A stretch of 64,000 nucleotides of DNA from Micromonospora pisi (GTDB lineage: Bacteria > Actinomycetota > Actinomycetes > Mycobacteriales > Micromonosporaceae): NCBI RefSeq assembly GCF_003633685.1, contig NZ_RBKT01000001.1, forward strand, positions 2,108,001 through 2,172,000, written 5' to 3'. The notes beneath the pieces are model-generated. The model saw only the letters and a list, made by a program, of their open reading frames with translations. It had not been told where the DNA came from and did not search any database. Shown here one piece after another: positions 1 to 7,052 of the stretch (its first letter is position 1; every line of letters begins with the position of its first letter). Made by a program: the position numbers and the translations under genes.

Positions 1-120
1 ACTGATCACGCAGACCGTCCAGCCGTCGCGCTGGGCGTGGGCCACCAACTGGTCGACGTTGCGAGCCAGCGGGGAACCACAGGTGATCACGTACAGGACT
101 CGTTGTCGGTTCCCGGTCAT
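1..120 (-). CDS. Flavoprotein family protein, N-terminal fragment (cut by left edge)
   Basis: Only the first 40 codons lie in the window; the gene runs off the left edge. The ATG at 120 is the first usable start, 17 nt after the stop of the upstream regulator, so the two are probably cotranscribed. The fragment begins with a short beta strand (VLYVITCGSPLA) and continues into a helix rich in Ala and Asp. This is how the PF02441 flavoprotein / phosphopantothenoylcysteine-decarboxylase-like fold begins, where the CGS turn sits near the FMN phosphate. Actinobacteria often carry such a small flavoprotein behind an XRE-type regulator. The family call rests on this short N-terminus and the neighbour; the substrate is unknown. 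Confidence 0.6.
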   Translation of the reverse strand, partial: MTGNRQRVLYVITCGSPLARNVDQLVAHAQRDGWTVCVIS

Positions 121-136
121 CCGGTCACGAGCCCGC

Positions 137-1366
137 TCATATGCCAACTCCCATGTGCTCAGCCAACTCCGCAATCGGCGCGGGCGGCGCACCCCGTGTG
201 CGACGGAGGATGTCGGACATCACCTCGTGCGCGATCGGCCGGCAACGGATCTCCGAGGGCGCCAGCCGGTCACCGTCGACCAGCATCTCCCCGGCGCTGT
301 GCACGTCCCCGATCTGGGCGAAGCCCCGGGCGATGTCGAGCAGGTGGTGGGCCCGACGCTCGGGCAGCAGGGCGGCGAACCTGCGCTTGTCGATCCGCTG
401 CTCGTGGGTCTCGACCGCCTGCCGTCCCTCGCCCAGTTCGACCGCGGCCGCCGCCCGGTGCAGTTCCAGGTTGGTGGGGCCGAAGCTGGTCCAGTAGTAG
501 TTCTGGTCCGAGCCGAGCGCGTTCGCCGCCTCCTCCGCACCCCGGATCAGGTCCTTGACGGTCGCGCTGTCACCCAACCGGGCGGCGGCCATGGCGCCCT
601 GGAGCAGCAGCATCCCGTAGACCGAGAGCCGGTCCGGGTCCGCCCCGTTCGTGCCGCCGGGGGCGAGCCGGTTGGCGATGTTGACGTTCACCTCCAGCGC
701 GGACCGGGCCCGGCCGAGCGCGAGCAGGGCGTTGCCCACCCGGTACGTCGCCACCCCGGCCAGCAGGTGGTCGTCGGCGCGTACGGAGACCGCCATGGAG
801 CGGTCGGCGGCGAGCCAGGCCAGCTCGTGCTCGCCCAGCTTGCGCAGGGCCGAGGAGGCGATCTGGTAGACCTGCCCGAGCAGGCTCGCGGCGAGTTGTC
901 CGTCGTCGCCGGTGTAGTAGGCGTCCGCCGCCTGGGCGTCGCGCAGCAGCTTCGGCAGCGCTCGGGTCAGCACCCCGTAGCGCGCGTACTGGTAGGTCAG
1001 CCAGGCGTGGCTGACCGCCTTGCGGAACTCGGGCAGTGGCGGTGGCACCACCGGCGCGTGGAAGTACTTGCTCATCGAGACGTACCGCTCCAGGGCGGCC
1101 CGGATCTCCTCGACCTCGACCTCGTCGATGCAGTTGAGGGCATCGGTACGCCGTTCCGGGTCCTTGCCGAGCAGGAGCTGTACGTCGATCGTGAGCACGT
1201 CGGCGATCTCGTAGAGCACGGAGAACTTGTCCAGCCGGCGTACGCCCCGCTCGACCTTGTCGACCCAGCTCTTCGACTTGCCGAGCCGGTCCGCGAAGAC
1301 CTGCTGGGACAGCTTCCGCCGCCCACGCCAATATGCGACGCGACGCCCGATGGGCAGCTCGTCCAC
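137..1366 (-). CDS. XRE-family helix-turn-helix regulator with long C-terminal sensor region
   Basis: A 409-aa protein. Residues about 7-65 form an N-terminal cro/C1-type helix-turn-helix; the recognition region reads KLSQQVFADRLGKSKSWVDK and is followed by ERGVRRLDK. The remaining ~340 residues are Ala- and Leu-rich helical repeats, resembling the TPR-like C-terminal half of many actinobacterial XRE regulators. The GTG at 1366 is preceded by GGGGAGG at good spacing. It lies 17 nt upstream of a flavoprotein gene and is divergent from the prim-pol-like gene at 1668. An inverted repeat in the shared upstream region may be its operator. Ligand and regulon are unknown. Confidence 0.85.
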   Translation of the reverse strand: MDELPIGRRVAYWRGRRKLSQQVFADRLGKSKSWVDKVERGVRRLDKFSVLYEIADVLTIDVQLLLGKDPERRTDALNCIDEVEVEEIRAALERYVSMSKYFHAPVVPPPLPEFRKAVSHAWLTYQYARYGVLTRALPKLLRDAQAADAYYTGDDGQLAASLLGQVYQIASSALRKLGEHELAWLAADRSMAVSVRADDHLLAGVATYRVGNALLALGRARSALEVNVNIANRLAPGGTNGADPDRLSVYGMLLLQGAMAAARLGDSATVKDLIRGAEEAANALGSDQNYYWTSFGPTNLELHRAAAAVELGEGRQAVETHEQRIDKRRFAALLPERRAHHLLDIARGFAQIGDVHSAGEMLVDGDRLAPSEIRCRPIAHEVMSDILRRTRGAPPAPIAELAEHMGVGI

Positions 1367-1667
1367 GTCCGTTCCTCCCCTTGTGCCATGCCGGCGGTCC
1401 GGGCCGGTCGAGCTCTAAACGGGTGTGGTGGTGCTCGCTGTTCAGGTGTGACGGGGGTGGTGCGGTGGTGCTGGGGCGTACCTCTGTGCGATTTGTGCGT
1501 ATATGACACGGTCGCACAGCGTGTGCGTCAGGCCGAGGGCTGGCGCTCGTACTTTTCGATGCAAGTTGCAAGTGGCTTTATGCCAGGAGCAACGAATCCA
1601 CCCGGCGCCGGTGACGGCGCGAAGCTATCGATCTCGTACTGATCGATCCCGGAAGGAGCGGCGTGCC
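1367..1667. promoter_or_regulatory. Divergent intergenic region with inverted repeat
   Basis: This 301-bp gap separates the XRE regulator (minus) from the prim-pol-like gene (plus) and must hold both promoters. An inverted repeat with 8-bp arms, CTGTGCGA and TCGCACAG, spans 1484-1519 with a 20-nt spacer. The motif TGTGCG also occurs at about 1494 and 1521 in the same orientation. This cluster could be the autoregulatory site of the adjacent XRE regulator, which is an inference from position. The plus-strand gene has a clear GGAAGGA ribosome-binding site at about 1651. Confidence 0.4.
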
Positions 1668-2354
1668 ATGTGGGGGACTACCCGACCGCCTATCACCCGT
1701 CTGACGACGCTCGAACGGGTACGCCTGCGGCGCGTGGCCGTCCGCTACGCCATGCATGGCTGGGAGGTCACTCCCGGAGCGTTCCTGGCCCGGCACCGGT
1801 TCGTCTGTGGCCGCGCCGGCTGCCCCACCACCGGCTGCCACCCGGCACTGGAGGAGTGGGAGGGAGCGGCCAGCTCCGATCCCGCCCGGGTCGCCGCCTG
1901 GTGGCGGGTACGGCCGCACGCCGTCCTGCTCGCCACCGGTTACACCTTCGACGTGCTGGAGGTGCCGGCCTACCTCGGCCAGCACGTGCTGGAGGCGACC
2001 CGCCCACACCCCGGCGTGACCATTCCCGGACACGACCAGGTACGCGGACCGGTCGCGCTCACCCCCGGCGGCCGGTGGATGTTCCTGGTCCGCCCCGGCG
2101 ACCCGCTCCGCCCCGAACTGGACCAGTGCCTCTACGTCGTCCGGCACGGTCCGGGCTCGTGGATCCCCGCCCCGCCGACCCGGCTGCCCGAGGGCAGCGT
2201 GCGCTGGGTCGTGCCACCGGAGGAGGCCCGCTGGCAACTGCCGGAGTCGTACGCCGTGCAGGAACTGCTGGTGGACGCCCTCCAGGCACACAACCCCGTG
2301 CTCCCGGTCGCGCTCCTCCCCGGCCGCCTGCCCGCCCCCCGGCGCGGCTACTGA
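1668..2354 (+). CDS. Bifunctional DNA primase/polymerase (prim-pol) N-terminal domain-like protein
   Basis: A 228-aa protein. The start ATG at 1668 follows GGAAGGA at good spacing; an in-frame upstream start would extend into the promoter region and was rejected. The sequence has the order typical of stand-alone actinobacterial prim-pol-like proteins: a basic first helix (LERVRLRRVAVRYAMHGWEV), a Cys-containing segment (CGRAGCPTTGCHP), a WWRVRPHAVLLATG segment, then GRWMFLVRPGD. No helicase or replication partner lies nearby. The catalytic acidic residues of active prim-pols are not obvious, so it may be a degenerate, non-catalytic member. Role unknown. Confidence 0.6.
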   Translation: MWGTTRPPITRLTTLERVRLRRVAVRYAMHGWEVTPGAFLARHRFVCGRAGCPTTGCHPALEEWEGAASSDPARVAAWWRVRPHAVLLATGYTFDVLEVPAYLGQHVLEATRPHPGVTIPGHDQVRGPVALTPGGRWMFLVRPGDPLRPELDQCLYVVRHGPGSWIPAPPTRLPEGSVRWVVPPEEARWQLPESYAVQELLVDALQAHNPVLPVALLPGRLPAPRRGY

Positions 2355-2485
2355 ACCACCGCCGCGCGGCGAGTCGGCACGCGGCACCCAACGTCCGGCC
2401 GTGGCCGCGGTCGTTAACGCAGGTGACACAGGCACGGACGGGACCGCGTCGAGCGGACCGGACCGGCGCGCAAACGGGGGATGAC

Positions 2486-2653
2486 ATGCGAACCGACGAA
2501 ACGCTGCCCGCACCAGGCGGGCTGGACGGGGCGGAGCCGGCCACCGGCGCCCCACCGTGCCGCTGGGCGGGAACCCGACCGAAGGGGTCCCGCCCCGGTG
2601 GCGCCCGACCGATGGGCTCCCGGCCGGCCGGGACCCACCGCCCGGTGCGCTGA
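2486..2653 (+). CDS. Possible small basic Pro/Gly-rich peptide
   Basis: A 55-codon reading frame starts at ATG 2486 behind a GGGGG-type ribosome-binding site and stops at 2653, just before the convergent ApbE stop at 2673. The product is rich in Pro, Gly and Arg, with repeats (GTRPKGSRPGGARPMGSRPAGT). No family is recognised. Its second half contains an imperfect ~30-bp DNA repeat, so the frame could be fortuitous in GC-rich DNA. Together with its surroundings it fills the 318-bp gap 2355-2672, where nothing else was seen. Confidence 0.3.
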   Translation: MRTDETLPAPGGLDGAEPATGAPPCRWAGTRPKGSRPGGARPMGSRPAGTHRPVR

Positions 2654-2672
2654 TCCGGCCCGACACGGTCGA

Positions 2673-3443
2673 TCAGTCCGCGAACGGCAGGCGGTCGGAA
2701 CGCGGCGTGCGCCCGTCGTCGGTGACCACGGCCCACTCGTGACCGGCGAGCCGGCCGAGCCAACCGACCCCGGCATGCCCCATCGCCAGCGCCGCGGTGG
2801 CGTACGCGTCCGCAGAACCGAGGTCGGTGCCGACCACGGTCACCGACCGCAGCCCACGGGCCGGCGTACCCCGGCGCGGGTCGACCACGTGGTGACCGCG
2901 CTCGTACCCGCCGGAGGTGGCGACCGCCAGGTCGGTGCCGTGCACCACCAACGACACCCGGCTCGGGTCCCACGGGTCCTGGATGCCGACCCGCCACGGC
3001 TCGCCGGTGTGCGAACGACCCCGGACCCGTACGTCGCCACCGGCGTTCACACAGTGGTTCGGTGCCCCCGCCGCCACCAACCGGTCCGAGGCGACCTGCG
3101 CCGACCAGCCCTTCACGTAGCCGGACGGGTCGAGCCGGCCGGTGGCGTACGCGTCGAAGAAGCCGTCGGTCTCGCCCCACAGGTCGGCACAGCGCTCCAG
3201 GGTCGCCCGCAGGTCGGTCGACGCCTGGGAGAGCAGCACCTCCCCCCGGTCGAACCGGCTCACCTCACTGTCCGGCTGGTACGTGCTGAACCGCCGGTCC
3301 ACCTCACGCAACCAGTCGAAGACCTGCCCTGCCAGCTCGTCGAGGCGACCCGGGGGCAGGTCGTCGGCGAGGTCGAGGCTGATCGCCGTACCCATGACGA
3401 ACTCGACCCGGCGCAGACCCGGCCGCGTCCCCGCAGTGGTCAC
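2673..3443 (-). CDS. apbE: FAD:protein FMN transferase (ApbE family)
   Basis: ApbE enzymes cleave FAD and attach the FMN moiety covalently to a Thr or Ser of a target flavoprotein, outside the membrane or in the envelope. The 256-aa product shows the expected N-terminal VEFVMGTAISL segment, the FSTYQPDSEVSRFDRG stretch, DPSGYVKGWS (flavin site), NAGGDVRVRG, and the metal-binding region SADAYATAALAMG. The start chosen is GTG 3443, 7 nt after the FMN-binding gene stop; longer in-frame extensions run into that gene. It is the last gene of a five-gene operon. The FMN-binding protein directly upstream carries an SGAT flavinylation motif and is its likely substrate. No signal peptide is obvious, which is unusual for an exported ApbE but common in actinobacteria. 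Confidence 0.9.
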   Translation of the reverse strand: MTTAGTRPGLRRVEFVMGTAISLDLADDLPPGRLDELAGQVFDWLREVDRRFSTYQPDSEVSRFDRGEVLLSQASTDLRATLERCADLWGETDGFFDAYATGRLDPSGYVKGWSAQVASDRLVAAGAPNHCVNAGGDVRVRGRSHTGEPWRVGIQDPWDPSRVSLVVHGTDLAVATSGGYERGHHVVDPRRGTPARGLRSVTVVGTDLGSADAYATAALAMGHAGVGWLGRLAGHEWAVVTDDGRTPRSDRLPFAD

Positions 3444-3450
3444 GACGGCC

Positions 3451-4056
3451 TCACATCCTGTCCAGCGCGGCCTGCAACGACCGCTTGTACGCGCTGCTGG
3501 TCGCGGTGGCCCCGCTGACCGTGTCCGGCGTCCGGCCCTGGTTCGCCGCCGTGACCGCCGCCCCGCCGGTGCCGCTGTAGGCCCGGTCCACCTGGTCGCT
3601 CTTGCCGTCGGAGGTGGCCGTCTCGCGCGGCAGCTCCAGCGCGACAACGTTGGTGACCCGGTCACCGGAGACGGTGATCTGCACCTGGACCAGGCCGAAG
3701 TCGGCCGCCGGGGTCACCGACCCGTCGATCTTGCGCGGCCCGCTCGCCGGCGGCGGGGCCTTGCTCGTGGTCGTGCCGCCGGGCGGCTTGGTGCTCGGCT
3801 TGCCGCTCGGCGTCCTTGACCTGCCGGGTGACGCGCTCGGCGTGCCCGACCGGCCCGGTACGGCCGCCGAACCGGTCGGCGTCGCCGGGTCCGGGGTCGG
3901 CTCCGGCGGGGCACCGGCACTCGGGTCGGTCGACGCGCCGGCCGTACCGACCGGCACGTCCTGGGCGGTCGCGGTGGTCGCCGGCCCACCCTTGAGCACC
4001 ACCAGCAGCGTGGTGCTGGCGGCGAGACCGGTGATGCCGAGAATGGCGCGACGCAA
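3451..4056 (-). CDS. FMN-binding domain protein with SGAT flavinylation motif
   Basis: A 201-aa protein. It has an N-terminal membrane anchor or signal segment (residues about 4-22), a long Pro/Thr/Ser-rich linker (about 30-110), and a C-terminal FMN-binding domain (about 115-201). The domain ends with DTVSGATATSSAYKRSL. The SGAT sequence (residues 181-184) matches the motif in which ApbE links FMN to the Thr; that residue would be T184. The protein is probably an exported one-electron carrier tethered to the membrane. It sits between a ferric-reductase-like flavocytochrome and apbE (gaps 14 and 7 nt), which suggests electrons pass from the membrane protein to this covalent FMN. Confidence 0.88.
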   Translation of the reverse strand: MRRAILGITGLAASTTLLVVLKGGPATTATAQDVPVGTAGASTDPSAGAPPEPTPDPATPTGSAAVPGRSGTPSASPGRSRTPSGKPSTKPPGGTTTSKAPPPASGPRKIDGSVTPAADFGLVQVQITVSGDRVTNVVALELPRETATSDGKSDQVDRAYSGTGGAAVTAANQGRTPDTVSGATATSSAYKRSLQAALDRM

Positions 4057-4070
4057 GAAAGGAACCTCCG

Positions 4071-5666
4071 CTACAGCTCGAACGTGGCCTGGTGGATCTG
4101 CCGGCGCGGCACCCCGGCCTTGCGCAGTGCCCGTACCGACTCGCGGATCAGACCCTGCGGGCCGCAGAGGTAGACGTCCCGCTCGGTCAGGTCGGGGACC
4201 AGCCGGCGCAGCCCACGCGGGGTGAGGATCTGCTGCGGGCCGGGGTCGTCACGGGAGCCGATGACGTACCACACCTCCGTCTCCCGGGCCTGCGCCAGCC
4301 AGTCCAGCTCCCGGCGGAGCAGCACGTCGTCCGGGGTGCTGGCGCGGTAGACCAGCGCCGCACCGGGCGGCAACTCCTCCAGCAGGGCCCGGATCGGCGC
4401 GATCCCACTCCCCCCGGCGATCAGCAGTGCCCCCTCACCGACCCGGTGCGCGGCGGTGAACGTACCGCAGGGACCGGAGGTCCAGACCCGGGTGCCCGGC
4501 CGGAGCCGGCGCAGCTCGGCGGTGTGCCCGCCGACCACCTTCACGGTCAGCCGCAGCCACCGACCGTTACGCGCGGCCGAGAGCGAGAACGGGTGCGACT
4601 GCCACCAGCGCCCGGCGGAAAGGAACCGCCACCGGAGGAACTGCCCGGCGAGCACGTTCAGCCGGTCGAGGTTCCGGCCGGTCAGGTAGATCGAGATGGT
4701 GTCCGGGCTCTCCGCCACCACGTCCGCGACCCGGATCCGGTAGCGCAGGTTGAACACCAGCGGCGAGAGCAGCCGTCCCCAGAGCACGGCCACGACGACG
4801 AGGGCGTACATGGCGATCCAGCCGGTCCGCACCGGACCCGGCCGGAACAGCTGCTGGCCGTACGTGAACTGGTGGCCGAAGCTGAGCAGCAGCACCGCAT
4901 AACTGCTCAGATGCAGGAGATGCCAGAACTCGTAGGGCAGGGCGTTGCGGATGAACCGGACACCGGTGAAGCCGAGCAGGAGAACGAGGCCGGCGGCGGC
5001 GAACGCGCTCACCATGTCCTCGTAGTCGCGCAGCAACGTGGTCGCCTCGCCGAGGAAGGACTTCCGCTCCACGGCGGCGTATCCGGCGACGGTCAGCGCC
5101 ACGTGCGCGAGCACGGCCACGAACAGGGTGCCGCCGACGTCCCGGTGCCAGCGGCTGAGCTGCTCGGTGCCGATCCACCGCTCCAACATCCGCAGCCGGC
5201 TCATCAGCAGCACCTGGACCAGCAGCAGGTAGCCGGCGATCAGGCCACTGATCCGGCCGGCGGCGGTGAGGCTGGCGAACTGGCTGTTCAGCGAGCCGGG
5301 CGCGGTATCCAGCCACCAGGGCAGCACGGCGGCCAGCAACCCCACCCAGAGCAGGAGGACGACCAGCCACCGTCCCACCGGCCCGCGCCGTGCCGGCACC
5401 TCGGGCGACGTCGCCGCCGGACTCTCGGACCGGGGCCGGGTCACCGTCCCGGGCCGGGCCGCCCGTTGCGCGGAGTCGTCGAGCGGATGACGCCGCTGCC
5501 CGGGGTCCTCCGTGCGGTAACGCTCGGCGGTGGAACCACCCACCTGGTAGCGCCGCACGGCGGAGTCGTCCGTGCGGTAGCTCCGCTCGTAGGCGGAAGC
5601 CTGCTGGCCACCGTCGCGGGAGTCACTCCCGGAACGGTGGCCAGTCGAGGTAGACCAGGTCGTCAC
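4071..5666 (-). CDS. Ferric-reductase-like transmembrane flavocytochrome / ferredoxin reductase
   Basis: A 531-aa protein. Residues 1-95 are hydrophilic and probably cytoplasmic. About six membrane helices follow (about 98-315), with His residues on the helices (HVALTVAGY; FWHLLHLSSYAVLLLSFGHQ) suited to bis-heme coordination. The C-terminal half is an FNR-type module: FAD-binding GQFLRWRFL and HPFSLSAA, nucleotide-binding ALLIAGGSGIAPIRALLEE, and the terminal YLCGPQGLIRESVRALRKAGV. It probably moves electrons from cytoplasmic NAD(P)H across the membrane to an acceptor, here the adjacent FMN-binding protein. The GTG start at 5666 overlaps the DUF1501 stop by 4 nt, so translation is likely coupled. 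Confidence 0.85.
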   Translation of the reverse strand: MTTWSTSTGHRSGSDSRDGGQQASAYERSYRTDDSAVRRYQVGGSTAERYRTEDPGQRRHPLDDSAQRAARPGTVTRPRSESPAATSPEVPARRGPVGRWLVVLLLWVGLLAAVLPWWLDTAPGSLNSQFASLTAAGRISGLIAGYLLLVQVLLMSRLRMLERWIGTEQLSRWHRDVGGTLFVAVLAHVALTVAGYAAVERKSFLGEATTLLRDYEDMVSAFAAAGLVLLLGFTGVRFIRNALPYEFWHLLHLSSYAVLLLSFGHQFTYGQQLFRPGPVRTGWIAMYALVVVAVLWGRLLSPLVFNLRYRIRVADVVAESPDTISIYLTGRNLDRLNVLAGQFLRWRFLSAGRWWQSHPFSLSAARNGRWLRLTVKVVGGHTAELRRLRPGTRVWTSGPCGTFTAAHRVGEGALLIAGGSGIAPIRALLEELPPGAALVYRASTPDDVLLRRELDWLAQARETEVWYVIGSRDDPGPQQILTPRGLRRLVPDLTERDVYLCGPQGLIRESVRALRKAGVPRRQIHQATFEL

Positions 5667-7045
5667 GCGTACAGCTTGACCGGGGTGATGGTCTGGCGGG
5701 GGAACATCTTCTTCACCTCGGCGTCGGTCAGGTCGAATCGGCCCTTCGCCACCGAGCCGTACACGTTGAACATGTTGTTGTACTCCGGTACGTCACCGCT
5801 GTCGAGCTTCTCCAGCCCGTTCCAGGTGCCGAGCAGCGAGCCGGCGAGCTTCTTACCGGAGAGCAGGGTGACCACGCCGCCGTGGCCGTGGTCGGTGCCG
5901 TTGTTGTTGGAGGCGACCCGACGGCCGAACTCGCTGCTCACCATGACGGTGACGTCCGCGGCGAGGGTCGGGCCGAGGTCGTTGAAGAACGCCGCCATGC
6001 CGCTGGCCAGCTCGTTCAGCCGGTTGTGCAGCTGTCCGCCCTTCGCCGTGCCCTGGTTCTCGTGGGTGTCGTAGCCGCCCATGCCGATCGTCGCCACCCG
6101 TACGTTGGCGCCGCCCTTGATGAGCTGGGCGAGGGTCCGGAAGGAGTTGCCGATCCCGCTGTACTCGACCCCGGCGGCCGGCTGGTACGGCTTCGCGGCG
6201 AGCTGCTGCGCGGTCTTGAGCGCACCCAGGCCGGCGATCACCGACTCCTCGACCGGGTGGTTGATCCCGGTGAAGAGGCCCTGGATGGCCTTGGCGGTGG
6301 CGTCCTTGTACTTGCCGTCGCCGTTGAAGCCGAGCGAGCCGACGTTGTTCAGCGAGAGCGCGCCGTTGTTGCCGACCAGCGACCGGGGCAGTGTGCTGCC
6401 GACCCCGACGCTGCGGAACGCGGTGCCCGGGCCGAGCGCGTCGACCAGGGTGTCCAGCCAACCCCGGCCGCCGGTCTCGTTCGGCAGCCCGCCGAGGTTG
6501 CAGGCGTCCGCGGCCTGGAAGTGGCTGCGGGAGACGCGCGGGTCGGAGGCGGCCGGGACGAAACCGAGCTGGCCGGCGTCGAGGAACCTCTGCAACGGGG
6601 CGAACGCGCTGGTCAGCTTGAAGCCCCGGTCGAGGGCGATCGAGTCGTTGCCGAGCAGCAGGTCCGGCCGGGCCTTGCTGAGCACCGGGTCGTTCTCCGG
6701 GGCGATCAGGCTCAGCCCGTCCAGCCCGCCGTAGAGGAAGACGTGGATCAGCGTGCCGCCGGGAGTGGCGGCGAAGGACGCCTGGGTGGAGACGAACTGG
6801 GTGGTGGCCAGGGCGGTCACGGTGGCGGCGGCACCGGCGACGAACGTACGGCGGGTGACGCCCCGCCCGTCCTGCTGGGCCTCCTCCACTTCGGACAGGT
6901 CGAGGAAGTCCCCGCGTACGGCGGCGTTCTCGGCCGTCACCGCGGCGTACTCCGCGCGCAGCACGGCCTCGGTCCGGTTCGGGGCGAGACGCCGCAGGTC
7001 GGGGCAGTCGGGGTGCAGGGGGTACGAGTGCACAGTCTTCTCCAC
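5663..7045 (-). CDS. DUF1501 domain protein, Tat-exported
   Basis: A 460-aa protein. A twin-arginine motif (TRRTFVAGAAA, R65-R66) and hydrophobic stretch follow an unusually long 64-residue N-terminal region. The mature part has the DUF1501 hallmarks: FLYGGLDGLSLIAP, SRSHFQAAD and a C-terminal SSEFGRRVASNNNGTDHGHGG segment, the sulfatase-like metal-binding region. DUF1501 proteins are usually encoded next to DUF1800 proteins and are thought to be exported; their enzymatic role is not established. The GTG start at 7045 lies 7 nt after the DUF1800 stop. Here the pair is linked to a flavocytochrome, FMN-binding protein and ApbE. Confidence 0.9.
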   Translation of the reverse strand: MEKTVHSYPLHPDCPDLRRLAPNRTEAVLRAEYAAVTAENAAVRGDFLDLSEVEEAQQDGRGVTRRTFVAGAAATVTALATTQFVSTQASFAATPGGTLIHVFLYGGLDGLSLIAPENDPVLSKARPDLLLGNDSIALDRGFKLTSAFAPLQRFLDAGQLGFVPAASDPRVSRSHFQAADACNLGGLPNETGGRGWLDTLVDALGPGTAFRSVGVGSTLPRSLVGNNGALSLNNVGSLGFNGDGKYKDATAKAIQGLFTGINHPVEESVIAGLGALKTAQQLAAKPYQPAAGVEYSGIGNSFRTLAQLIKGGANVRVATIGMGGYDTHENQGTAKGGQLHNRLNELASGMAAFFNDLGPTLAADVTVMVSSEFGRRVASNNNGTDHGHGGVVTLLSGKKLAGSLLGTWNGLEKLDSGDVPEYNNMFNVYGSVAKGRFDLTDAEVKKMFPRQTITPVKLYA

Positions 7046-7052
7046 TGTTAGC

